From NCBI GenBank assembly GCA_017354895.1, contig CP071499.1:2666001-2730000 (forward strand): DNA of 64,000 nt, in the 5' to 3' direction. The notes under the pieces were generated by a model that saw only the letters and a program-made list of their open reading frames with translations, had not been told where the DNA came from and searched no databases. How positions within the stretch are numbered: the stretch's first letter is position 1; every line of letters begins with the position of its first letter. Position numbers and translations under genes: made by a program. The DNA is from Podospora comata (Eukaryota > Ascomycota > Sordariomycetes > Sordariales > Podosporaceae). Of the stretch, positions 1 to 11,226 are shown piece after piece.

Positions 1-86
1 GTCAACCACACCAATCCCACCATTTTCCCTCGTACCCCTTCCATCCCCTTTTGCTATCCTCCCAATTCACCACAACTCTCACGCCC

Positions 87-462
87 CTATGAAGAAGTAG
101 TCTTCTCCAAAAACTCCTTCGCCTCATTCACCTTGGTCGCCAAGTACGGACTCCCCCCGCGATCAGGATGGTTGAGCAGCATCAGCGTCCTGTGCGCCTT
201 CCTGACCTTGTCCTTTGTGATGGAACTCTCCTGAAGCGACAGGATCAGCGCCGCCTCGCGCTTGTTCATCCTGGGCTCGAAGCCGCCCTTGTAAAAGGCT
301 TTGCCGAGGGCGCCGACGCCGCCGCGGGAGCGACGCCAGGCTACGAGGCCTGCTCTGCCCTATACCGAGAAATTAGCGAGGTGTTTTGCGATAGATACGG
401 ATAGAGGGACATACGAGGAAGGCAGCAACTGCTACTCCTGCGCCGATGGCTACTGCGGACAT
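87..462 (-). CDS. PAM18: Pam18/Tim14, J-protein subunit of the mitochondrial import motor
   Basis: Two exons on the minus strand, 462-415 and 359-87, joined across a 55-base GTATGT..TAG intron, give 106 residues. Residues 1-25 are a hydrophobic inner-membrane anchor. [20 protein letters not shown] linker follows (about 29-47). The J domain takes up the rest, with the diagnostic HPD triad at residues 80-82 and the conserved stretch [19 protein letters not shown]. Pam18 stimulates the ATPase of mitochondrial Hsp70 at the TIM23 channel with Pam16; that role is family knowledge. The start at 462 is chosen because it yields the short N-terminus seen in filamentous fungi; the long intermembrane-space extension of yeast Pam18 is absent. 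The PAR32-like gene lies upstream on the same strand. The frame and motifs are intact. Confidence 0.95.
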
Positions 463-858
463 TTCGGATTCGGGTTTGCGGGTTTGTTGAGACGAGGTTT
501 GGGGTGTCTGCGCGGGGGCTTTGGACATGTAGCGGTTGGAATGCGACAAGCGGGTATTACTTTCGCGCGTTGTGGTGGTGGCAGTGGTTGTCGTCGTCGG
601 GTGGTGCGATGTGGTGGACGGTGACGATGATGACGGCAAGCAATGGAATCAACTTTTTTGACCGGGGGTTTGCGATTTGCGGAAAGTCGGGATTTGCCGC
701 CCGCTTGCCAGCCGGTGACTGGCTGAATTTCTTACAATGTTACGGGTATTTCACTGAAACAATGCAATAAAAAGCGGGCATGGACGAGTTCTCGGCATTG
801 ACACACGCTTCCCATTACCGTAACTTTGCGAGTATTAGGACACCACTACTGAAACTCA
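463..858. other. Intergenic stretch between two minus-strand genes
   Basis: It would contain the promoter and 5' leader of PAM18 and the 3' untranslated region of the PAR32-like gene. I see no conserved element or RNA gene in it. Open frames here are short and show no recognisable protein. Confidence 0.6.
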
Positions 859-1412
859 TCACTCCTCCGGCCCAGGCCTATGGTATGCCCCCGGCGGTTT
901 GTCCAGCTGATCTTCGACTTCCTTCAGCACCTTCATCTCCATCTCCTCCTCCGCCAACTTTTTCCGCTGCTCGTCTTCCGGCGTCGGCAAATCCGCCCCT
1001 GGGATGGCAGCCGCTCCGTAATTACCTGCCCCACCACGGCCAGTCCCGCCGGTCTTTTGACGGGCTGCTATGCTTGCGGCGACGGCCTTTTTGGTGCGCT
1101 CCGCGTCTTCGGACTGCTGCTTGGCCGAGGCAGCCGTGTCTGCTGCGTCGTAGAAGTTGCCGGCTCCTCCTCTGCCGCCGCGGGAATAGGGGACGGGGGC
1201 GGGTTGTTGCTGGATGGTGGTGGCAGTCTTGGTGAGGTCGGCTTGGGCTTCGAGGTCCTTTGTGGTGTTAGTTCAAGTACAAATATGACAAACTAGGAGT
1301 GATAACTAACAGCAGAAGCCTCCGAAGCCTTCTGGACATCCTCTATATCCTTCTTGCTGTAATAGTTGCCAGCCCCACCACGGCCCGTACGGCGAAATAC
1401 GTCGTCGGACAT
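859..1412 (-). CDS. PAR32-like GRGGAGN-repeat protein (DUF3602 family)
   Basis: Exons 1412-1311 and 1257-859 flank a 53-base intron with donor GTTAGT, branch CTAAC and acceptor AAG, giving 166 residues. Three copies of the family signature are visible: GRGGAGNY near residue 10, GRGGAGNF near 62 and GRGGAGNY near 107. The spacers are rich in Ala, Gln, Lys and Glu, and a likely helical Lys/Glu stretch runs from about 128 to 152. No catalytic domain or membrane segment is present, and the protein looks largely disordered. In yeast the related Par32 is a phosphoprotein controlled by TORC1 and Npr1 that inhibits Mep ammonium permeases. Carrying that role over to this protein is inference. It lies upstream of PAM18 on the same strand with a separate promoter. 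Confidence 0.85.
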
Positions 1413-4400
1413 GTTGCAAGATCAGCAACAATTGAGAACTCAAAAAAGGGGTTTATTCTAGGCCAATTGATACACTAGGTTTGAGATGTAAGATTCAAGA
1501 GTTTTATTCCCATGAGCTGAAAAAAAAAGGGGGGGAAGGTAAGTGAGCTTCAGGCGTAGTAGGTAGTCCCTTCCCTTATCCCTCTTATCAGTTACACCCC
1601 TCACTTTTGAGACTCCTTATCGCAAGTCACCTCATTCATTCACTCATGAAATTCAACTGCCAAGCTGATATCCCACCTCTTGGAGGTTGATCACCACACT
1701 GGGCGTACGTATTCTTACTCGACGCCACAATTTGGATTTTGGAAGGAGCACATGATGAAGAAGAGGGAAAATTGCGAGATCTGAGTTGGTTCTGCATAGG
1801 TGGCTGAGGGAATTTGGGTTGAAGTGGTGTGTGAATGTCGTGATGTTCACACAAGGCTGGGGAAAAAAAGAATATGTCTGCCGAAGACGGACGGATGGGA
1901 TATGCCTTAGTTTTCCAAAGTCGCTCATACAAGACCGAATGGAGCAAAAGAATTCCAGTGTCACTTGTGTATACGTGCTGTTTCCGTGAATAGGAAGGTC
2001 ATTTCAAATCCATCGGAGAAGCCCGGCTCGTGAAAAGCTAAGGAGGGGGCAGTGTTCCATAATTCCCCAATCCCCAAAGTCTTCCCAAACTCAAGCCACA
2101 CATCACGCCTCCTCCGTTCACCGGGACCTTTGATATATCAATTGTGGCAAACACAGGTGTCAACACACAACTAGTCTGTTATTGTCCTCAGTTTTCCAAC
2201 CCATCTTATTTTAGGAACCCTCCATCACGGAGAGAATTCCAGCTTTTAGATTTTCTCCTAATGCAAGGACCACCGGAATCGCCGGCCAAGCTATAAAACC
2301 CATCCGGAAAGCCAAAAAAAAGGTCTCATTCCCAACCACGGTATCGGTAATTTTCCAGAAACACACCTTTTCCTGTCGCGTGGCAGGTATGTTAGTCAGG
2401 TACAGGGACCGTCGTGTCGTCAGCCCTGAAAAAATGGGTGAGTTAGTGTTTACCTACATGCATGCTGACTTACGGCATGAAATCAATGGCGACATCACCA
2501 TCCCTTCACAGGAACGCTGGTACCTGTCGTTGTTGTTTACGTGTATGTCTCTATATGTAAGTGTTGCTATTTTCTACCTCATCCCCACAAATGATATTCC
2601 TTGCCCATATGTCTCGCTTCTTCCAGCCGAGTGAGCTACAGAAAACACCCGAGCCGACCGATCGATCGATCACCCTCCGGAGCCGGTCGATCCCTGGGTG
2701 TAATAGAACCGCAACTTTGCTAGGTGCCGTTGCGGGTTTTTCGAAAACCGTTTGAATATCTGGGAGTCTCGGTAATAGAAGGAAAAAAGAAAGAAAAAAA
2801 GCGGTTCGTTCCTGGTGATGATTCCAATGCCACCCATCTTCCAACTTTTACCGTGTACATAGTACTAGTGTACCTATACAGTGCCAATTCATAGGGATTA
2901 TTCCGTCCTACCCAAAAGAGAAGGCAGCTGTCGTGGCTGTCGAAAAGAAAAAGTCAGGTGGCCGCTTTTCTCAACGTCATTTGCCCCTCGTCTTCCATGG
3001 CACTGCACACACACTTCTCTAAACGGGTGTGAGTGAGTGAGTGAGGATGGTGTCCTGCGCCATGTCACCCGAGGCTACATGAATAGGCATGCGGCTGGCT
3101 TTAAAAAAAAAAAAAAAAAGAAAAAAAAAAGGACAACATATGCCTCCTTACCTCAGCAGGGGGGTTTTGGTCTCAAAAGGTATTCGGGTTCTAGAAGTGT
3201 GGGTGTCAGACTAAACAAGAAGTGGTGGTACACATCGGGTCTTCATGCTTAAATGCGCCTTGTGGTACCGGGCAAGGGAGATGTTGCTAGACTTGTTTGA
3301 TGGCCAGGTTATTAGGGTTTGCTGTGATGGCCATTGTTTTTGTTGCGGCGGATGCCCTTGTCTGCTTCTTTGAAACGCAACGGCAACTCCTCCTGTCTGG
3401 TCACTCTGATGAACCGGCACTCGGTTTCTGCCTGTCCGGCAGAAATGAAAGGCCCTGGCTTGTTAGCAACAAAGAAGACACATCACAATCCGACGTAGCA
3501 ATCCCCATGTTGTGGACCGGCAAATATGTGCCTGAAAGAGAGCCCGATGACAAGGGCAGGCAAGCAAGGGCAGACGACCGAGTGATGAGATCTCGAGCCA
3601 CGTTGTGTGGCTTGCCAGTGGTCTGGCAAAGGAGATCTCTTGGTTCCAGCTCCGTGCCGTCTTCTGAGCATAAAAATTTTCTTCTTCGGAGATTCGACTT
3701 GTCAGCAAGCAAAAAAGTCAATGGTTGGTCTCGGATTGGCGTCGTCTAAGAGCGAGGTAGCAGTGATGCCGTCCAACTGCTTTGGTGAGGCGGCGTAGAT
3801 AGTGGGGACATTGTGTTAGGTGAAGCTGTATGTAAAGCTATGTACACACACTACTAGCCTTGGAGAAAAAAAAGTGTGGAAAGCTAGGCACGCACGAAGG
3901 CCAGTCTGGCCCGTCTTGTTTCCCCTTGATCCACGACCCAGTGATCTCGACGATTGGCCGGTATGTACCTATTTTCCAGGACTGTGGGACACTCTCGACG
4001 ACAGCGACTCGAGCCCTGTCAAAAGAAAAAGAACCGAATCGGGTGAAAGAGGGGGTTGCGTGCTCCGAGGTTATTGGTCAAGCGGCTGGTGTTGTGTCGG
4101 GAGTGGATGTGCGGAGTGCTCGCTTTGCTCTTGCTTAAGATACTCCGCAGGATATATAGATACCAGTAGGTATGTATGTACCTGTAGGCCTGGATTATAA
4201 GTGGTGGTGGTCAATTGGTAAGCCGAGAATGGGGACTGGTATCCCCCTTCATTCTGTCAAAGTCAATGGGTGTTGTTTCAACTGACAAGTCCCTACCTTA
4301 TGCCTCAAATATGTTTTCTTCCTGTGAGGGGCATGGATGTCTGTTCCTGGTGCGCCAGTTCCTTGAGTTGAAGCTGGCGCGCTGCATGAACGACCCAAGG

Positions 4401-7099
4401 GAGTTAAAAGCGGAGGCTTTGGCCTTGTGCAGGGAGGGGGTGTTGTTAGCGCCGATGACAGCCCCGATGCACAGTGCGGCCGCTCGGCTTCAAGGATAAA
4501 ATGTGGATCTTTGCCAGTTGTGAAGTTGGCACGTTGATAAGACAGTTGAACAAAGATAAAGAGACAATTGTAATGGGTCTCTGCTGTGTCTAGAATCATA
4601 AAAGGTTTCAGAGCAACAATTCCGTAGTGACACGTTTGCAGTTGTTGCTTACGTTCTGAAAAACTTCCAACCCAGGTTTCTCATGGCTTGGATCCTTACT
4701 GTGCAAGATAGATGTATACAACGGCTGAGCTAAAGAATGGTCTAAATCAATGAGTGTGGTTGTCAGATTTGGAAAAGACTCATGTGCTTTGAATAGGTAG
4801 GTGCCTCCTATGATTGTTGAGAGTCTATTTCAACTCAGTTTATCCTATTATTTCTCTAATTTGTGCTGAATGGCCTCACTGCCGAGAGCTTCATGAGGAG
4901 AAGCTTGGCTCCACAGCACCTCATGACCCCATCCAGATCCAGCCCCTTTCCCAGCAATGGCTTTCAAGCTAGGAAAGATGGCGATCCCGGATGGGGAACA
5001 CGACAGGCGGGGTACATAAGTAGCGACATGCGGGTATCATCAAGCTTGCGTTCCTGTTCCTAGGCCGGTAGCATAGCTATCACAACACCATTCCTCAGCC
5101 GTGACTTTTTTTTTGTGGCATTTGGCGAGCACCACTGTGGCAAGCGTCAACTGATGTCGCTTACGAAACTGACCGAGGGAATTGTGCAATTCGGTCACTG
5201 AACAGAGAGAGAAACCCATTGAGTCATTGTGGAGACGGACATTTCTTAGCCATGGCTCAGGACTCGTGACACGGCGACAGCTGCCACCGCTTTGTCCCAA
5301 GCAAGGCATTCCAAGTTCCATTCAGACAGGGTCACACGGCGGTTGCTACACCGAGGCCGCGTCTGCACGGAGAGGGCCAGAGAGAGAGAGGGGGAAAAAA
5401 AAGGACAGACCGAAGCAGGATGGAGAGCCCGGTGTTCTACAGTACATAAATGTCCAAAATGTTGAGAATGGGCGATCTGAACCGAGTTCGGCATGGCAGG
5501 TCCCAGATCAACAGCGATTTTCTTGTTCCGATAGCCATAGCAAAAAGCTTATCTCGATCCGGGAGACCCTCCATGCACATCACCACAAGGTGAAGAGACA
5601 GATATCCAGATGCCGAGCCCAATTCCAATATCGGCTTCACACCACCCACCTTATGGAAAAGGGCATCCCAATCAGCTAGCTTCCCCAGCCTGCAGTTGAG
5701 TTGACGCTGTTGCACGCAGGGATGGACAGGCAACTTCCAGAAACAGGCGCAATATTGGCCCACCACTGTCCATGGTCACCCGCACCAGCTTTCCTACAGT
5801 GCATGCATCAGGTAGGTGGTCCTTATGTGCAGTTTTTGCGCAGCTGGCAGCAGACCTGAGAGGCCAGCTGACGCATTCGGCAAGGGCATGAAGATTGGTG
5901 TTCCAAGTTATCTTCACTGTTCACTGTTCACGGCTTTGGGTCTGTACCAATCGAGATGCCACTCCAGACGCATCACCAGTGTCCGAGGTGGTAAAGGTAC
6001 TACTAGGTTTGGCACCTGGCCTCTCCCTGAGAAAGCTCAAGGGGGGTGGGAGAAGGGGTTACAAACCAGGGCAGCCCGGACTCTCTGTGGGCCACGTACC
6101 CCGATCGCACCCCCGGGCCCCGACCTCCTTTGGCTTTCGTTGCTGCTTGCAATTCGCACCCCTTCCACGGACCGTCCAAGGCCAGCCAGCCAGCCAGCCA
6201 GCGAGGCTCTTTTTCAGGTTGGATGAATTATGCATGCGTTGCCAGTGCTGAGGGCTGCCAGTTTCAACACAGTGCACCTAGCCAGGTCAGGTATCTTATT
6301 ACTATGTAGATGGTCTGGTAGGGAACCAGTGGTGTGTCTAGCCTCCCGCCAAACACAGCGGCGGCTTGTCTTGTCTTGTCCAGTCTTTGTGAACAAAAAG
6401 TCCCCCTTTTTACAGATTATTTTTTTTCTGCACCTTTTTTTTTTTGGAGACAGGGCTCAGCGATTGAATCATTCAACATCGATTTCCCATTGCCTTGTTT
6501 CCGTCGCATGCCACGCGCCCCGCCTCCTCCACCCCAGCAATCGTCAAGCCTAGCTTACAATCCATCCCTCCTGGCGGCCCATTCTTTTGTTCAGTCTGTG
6601 CCGTGACCTACGGCAGGCACAGCCACTCAGGTTTACCTGCTCGCATCATCTCCTGTTATTGATATTATTTTTTTGGTTCCTTCCACCTTTCTCCAGAAGC
6701 AATTGGAAATTATTATTTTCTTTCGGCGATCTCTCATCTTCTGGACAAATATCACGGCGGAGCATCGAGATTGGCTGAAGAGTCACCACACCCCCCCTGG
6801 ACCATACCCTAGCACCCTCTCTCTCCTAAACTGCTACGCCCGAAATTATTATTGCTCCCCGCGCTTGGAATCTCGACGGGCCATCCCAAACACTGGACAT
6901 AACCACCAACACCTTTTCGTGAACCTCTCCCCTTGCCGCCACCGACACACTTTCACAGCGTCTCACCACACCAGCGCACGCCTTCTGATCAGCACTCTCT
7001 ATTCTTCTTCTCTTTTTTTTTTGGTAACTTGTTGTGTTTGGATACAGTAGTAGGTTGCCAGAGCTGTGCAGCCAGTTGGATTACTGCACCGCTTTCGCA
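1413..7099. other. 5.7 kb stretch without a supportable gene
   Basis: I find no protein family, RNA gene or transposon here. Open frames of up to about 165 codons (for example 5182-5679 and 3297-3749) lack motifs and overlap others on both strands. There is an A-rich run at 3103-3130, a CCAG repeat near 6181-6204, and a TATAAAA-like box near 2291. From about 6400 to 7090 the plus strand is strongly pyrimidine-rich, with several T runs, which fits the promoter and long 5' leader of the C2H2 gene at 7100. Non-coding transcripts may lie here but cannot be seen from sequence. Confidence 0.55.
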
Positions 7100-8713
7100 A
7101 TGGCCTCTTCCAAGGTAGCTAGGTCTCTCTCAACACCACCGTCAAAGCGCGGCGTCGGCTCCCACCCAACTGCAGGACTTTTTGAGCAGACAGAAACATG
7201 AGAACATGTGCTGACCACAGTTTTCCTTCACTCGTTCAGGAAATTCAACAGACCTCTCGACCCCTGAACCACCGACCCTCCATGACCTCGTCGTCGTCCG
7301 TCCCAGGGGGCCTCACCCTGAGCCGCCAATCCCACTCCCGAAACCACTCCCACTCCATCATCGGAGCCACCCTCAACGGCACCCACCGCGTTACCCGTCG
7401 CAAGAGCATGACAAACACGGGCGCTAATGTTGCAGCCGTAGCTGCTGCCTTTACGGAACCCGGCGACGGGCCCATGCCCCTCCAGATCTCGGCCCGCCGA
7501 AACACACTGTCCAAGAATGGCCTCTCCCGGTCCGTGGTAGCTGGCAGCCTGCCGTCTCCGCCAGAAAGCCTGCCCAGTCGCAGATTCCTGGCCGGGACAG
7601 GCATGAGCAACTTGCAGGAGAATGCGATCGACGACGAGCTCAATGACGCATCGGGGGATGACGCCGATTCGGCCTTCCAGAAAGCTCGCGTTAGAAGAGC
7701 AAGCGACGGACAGCCCCTGGTCAAGGAAGGTGGACGCAAGAGCAATCGCCCAGAGCTTCGCTGCGAGAAGTGCGGGAAGGGATACAAGCATAGCAGCTGC
7801 CTGACCAAGCATTTGTTTGTGCCCATTTTCCTTTCCCTACCCTCTCCCACCACGTGGTCCCTGAGTGTGGAGCGAGGTATCCCGTGCCGGTCGTGGCTTG
7901 TCGACTGTGCTGTTTGAACACTATTGTTGACTTTGTCTCTGTCCCAGGTGGGAACATACCCCCGAATGGTCCTACACCTCCAAGCTCTTGATTTCGAAGC
8001 ACCAGCAGGTGCAGCTGCTCGAGGCTGCTTCGGTACTCGTTGCTATGAACAAGGACTCAGCCACCACGCCCCCAGATTCGGCCCGGGATTTCAACAGCGA
8101 ACAGGGTTCGGCGTCGCCCCCAGCAAGCGGCTTCTCGGATCCCCAGGACCGGAGCTCGGCCGATACCACCCCACCGCCGCAGCTGGACGCTGTCGGCGCT
8201 GCGAACGGGTCGTACAGAAACTTCAGCAAGAGGTTCAGCAACGGCAGTGGGATTTCCCGGTCATATCAGTCTGCGCCTTTTGGAAGTTCAGCTCTTGGCA
8301 GCGTTCCAAACGGATCCGGGTTTGGCCACTTCCGACAGCTGAGCCAGGACCAAAGACCAACATCGTCTGGCAGAAATGCTACCGGTCAGGCCGACAGCGA
8401 GCTTGCTGCTGCCCTGCTGGGTTGCAGTTTCGGTAGCCACAACGGGTCTTCGCGGACGGTCCACCTTCCGGCCGACGCACCTCCCGTGCCGCCCCTCCCT
8501 ACCAAGTTCCTCGAGGAGGCCATGTTGGGCAGCAGCTTCATGAACAGTTACCCCAGCAGGGCTCCTGAGAGTTTCACCCGAGGAGAGCTCCGCCGTGTAG
8601 ACGTCAAGATGGAGGAAGCCGAGAGCATCATGGACGAAGACGACGAGGACATGCGCTCCCGCGGCCGAAGCGAAGAGGACGACGACGGTGTATTTGGCCG
8701 AATGGAGGAATAA
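7100..8713 (+). CDS. Single C2H2 zinc-finger protein, putative nuclear regulator
   Basis: Exons 7100-7114, 7240-7814 and 7948-8713 give 451 residues. Intron 1 follows five codons (MASSK). Intron 2 splits the Leu codon inside the finger, and splicing restores CEKCGKGYKHSSCLTKHLWEH. The finger has Cys180, Cys183, His196 and His200 (X2-X12-X3), followed by the conserved-looking WEHTPEWSYTSKLLISKHQ. The N-terminus is Ser/Thr-rich with RxxS-type sites (SRNHSHS, TRRKSM, ARRNTLS), as in kinase-regulated nuclear proteins. The C-terminus is acidic (EEAESIMDEDDEDM). A lone finger may bind DNA or protein. A start at 7283 is possible if the tiny first exon is wrong. I do not recognise a named orthologue. 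Confidence 0.8.
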
Positions 8714-9256
8714 GCTCGCGGCGGGCTTGTTCGGTTTTTATTTCGAGCGGGAACGCCTCGCCATGGTCTCGCTCGGGCGGGCTTTTATGATGTGACGAGG
8801 GATTCTGTTTTCTTATGTACCTTTATATTGTTGAACTATTGTAAATGAGGTCGCTCCGCCAACGGCCCTTATCACCGAAGAATGGAGAGCGTCGCGTCCT
8901 GTTCATGTCCCGCAGCATGGACCGGGGAGCCGACCAGCTTCACGAGGTTAAAGTGAGGGCTGTGTGCGAGCGTTGAGCGATTCCTCAAGCGGTTAGCGAG
9001 CGACTGTCTTTCAGAGACAAAATAAACGAGTATTTTGCTCTAATCAAACTTGAAATAATAAAGAAATGTACAAAGTTGAAAGAACAAGATGCAATGCAAT
9101 GGTGAGAAGATTTCCGAACAGTGAAGACTGAAGCTGGGATTGGTTGGACGAGGACCAACAAACAGACTTTCAGGCTGCTACCGGCTTGGATGTCCGTGTC
9201 AGCGACATAGGTGGTGGGTGGTGTTCAAAGCTTGATGGTAACTGGGCGTGTGTGTG

Positions 9257-9297
<41 letters not shown>

Positions 9298-9888
9298 GTG
9301 AAGGGTAGTATTCTGTGCATCTCTTTTTGTTGTATCGGTTGGCTTGTTGAAGGTGGATGGGAGCTTTGGGCAGCAGTTGGTTATTGTTGACAAACAGACG
9401 ACAACAAGGCGACAAGGAGATGGTAGGTAGGTAGGACTGGGGGGATGGGGGAGAAGAGAAGCGCGGGGTTAGATACAGCGAGGTGGTGGGGACTGGGAAG
9501 GCAAGACGTCACTATATCCACACGGATTTTGGGGGGCCCCTGTTCCCACGCGAGTGTCGCCGCCGCCCGCCGCGGTGAGGACAAGCTTCTTTTCTGCGCT
9601 TTTGGTTCCATCTCCGGTTTTTTTTTTTTTTTTTTTTGAACACGAGAATTTTGATATCGACAAGCTACCTATCATTGCGCGAGGGACGGATAGGAAGTTT
9701 ACATAATCTTTTTCTTCTTCATACACAGCCTTTCACCCATTTTGGCGATACGGAGAGGTTAGATCTCACGAACGCACTCATCGCGCGTCGTCACACACAC
9801 ACACACGCGAGATTTTGGCTACAGCGCCCACCTATCAAACGACAACAGTTTCGTGGATCTGACAACAGATATTCACCGCGCCGACATC
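8714..9888. other. Intergenic stretch with microsatellite and T run
   Basis: It holds the 3' end of the C2H2 gene, with an AATAAA-like ACAAAATAAACG near 9017-9028. It also holds a GT repeat at 9248-9294, a T run at 9618-9637 and a short CA tract near 9792-9806. The last part is the presumed promoter of the membrane-protein gene. I see no gene in it. Confidence 0.55.
9248..9294. repeat. GT dinucleotide microsatellite
   Basis: About 23 GT units with one interruption near the start (GTTGT). It lies in the 3' flank of the C2H2 gene. Confidence 0.95.
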
Positions 9889-11226
9889 ATGCCCCGAATC
9901 AAAGAGGCGGCGGCGGACGCCCTTACCGTAGTGGAAAAGGCGTCTGACACGGTTGCCCACCTGGCCACGCGCGCCGAGGTCGCTGCGGGGGATGCGGTCG
10001 TTGCTGCTCCTGCCACCATCGCCCGGTCGTTGCCCGGGGATACGGCGAAACTTGCCCTGGGGATGGGGATGAGTTTCGGGGTTGAGGTGGTGGGGAGGTG
10101 GGTGGTCAGGTATTTTACCAAGGGGGAGGGGGTTGATGGGATGTTGGAGGATGGGAGGGATGATTTGGTTGTGGTTGGGTGGAGGATGTAAGTCAAGATT
10201 TCTGTTGTGTGTTGTTGGGTTGAAAGGTGAAGGCTCGGTCAGCTTTGCAAAAGGCTGAGGCAGGGCTGAGAAAACGATATATCTCAGCTCGGTCAGATAC
10301 GGGGATGAGACCAAGCTAACATGACCGGTTGGGGGGACAGACTCGTACTAGCACTGGGTTGGCTCGGTGACTTTGACGGTTGGGATTTGGCTTCGCTGGC
10401 TTTGCTTTCGCATGGTCCTGCGGTAAGTTTTGTTCTGTTCTCTTCTCCGATTGCCGCACATGCAAAATATCCGGGGATTTTCCGTCTTTGGTAGCCAGAG
10501 CACAGCCCCAAAAACTGACATGCATATGCTACCTAGACGTTTCTTGTCTCTGTCTTTTACGGCATTCGCTGGTTGACCGCCGGCGCCTATCTCGGTGTGG
10601 AGGTCGTATCAACTGCCTTGCCGTTCCTCCTTTTGCGTCATCTCTCCGGTGACGGGGGCAAGGAGAGTGCTGCCACACCGAACAGGGAGATCGTCGCCGA
10701 CAAGTGGATTCAGCTTCTTACTAGCCTTCAGGCGGGATTGGTCTACAGTGTTGTGCTCTTCCTGGCTGGCAGGACGTTCCTGTCGGATGTGTTTGTGCTC
10801 CACTTTGAGGGGATTCCTACTGTCAAGCCTGCCGTTGAGCCGGCGGGCATCTTTACGGGGGCAGATGGGGTCGCGACGGGGGTTTTGGGGTTGTTGATGG
10901 GGTGGGCTGCTAGGAGGTTCATCTTTGCGCCTGTGGTTACGGCTCCCGAGGGGACGGTCGGGGATGAGGAGAATGAGAGGTTTGATCCTGCGAGTGCGAG
11001 CTTGGAGGAGACGGTCAAGTGGAATTTGTGGGGGTGGAGGGACAAGACGAAGGTTTCGGTTGTGAGGACGGGCGCGGCTGTGGTTGCTACGGTTGTGGGC
11101 ACGTATTTGGATACGGCATTGGGGATTAGGGGCGTTGATCAGGTTGGGGCGGGGGTCTATGCTGGTGTTTGGGGATTGGCGGTTGTGTTGACGGGGGTGG
11201 CATTGACGTATGTGGGGAGCATCTGA
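9889..11226 (+). CDS. Multi-pass membrane protein of unknown function
   Basis: Exons 9889-10187, 10341-10422 and 10537-11226 give 356 residues, with GTAAGT donors at both introns and CAG/TAG acceptors. I do not recognise the family. The first 45 residues are a polar Ala-rich amphipathic stretch (IKEAAADALTVVEKASDTVA). Hydrophobic segments follow at roughly 55-77, 97-108, 117-163, 188-208, 232-258 and 292-356, interrupted by charged loops (RHLSGDGGKESAATPNREI; a DEENERFDPASASLEETVK loop). The protein ends in a membrane segment. No transporter or enzyme signature is apparent. Exon 3 is Gly/Val-rich and G-rich at the DNA level, unlike the C-rich exon 1. A start 12 codons upstream (9853) is also open but has no clear support. 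Confidence 0.8.

Noticed and set aside
3297-3749. 150-codon open frame beginning with a hydrophobic segment
   Set aside because: Several overlapping frames of similar length lie on the other strand, and no family features follow the hydrophobic start.
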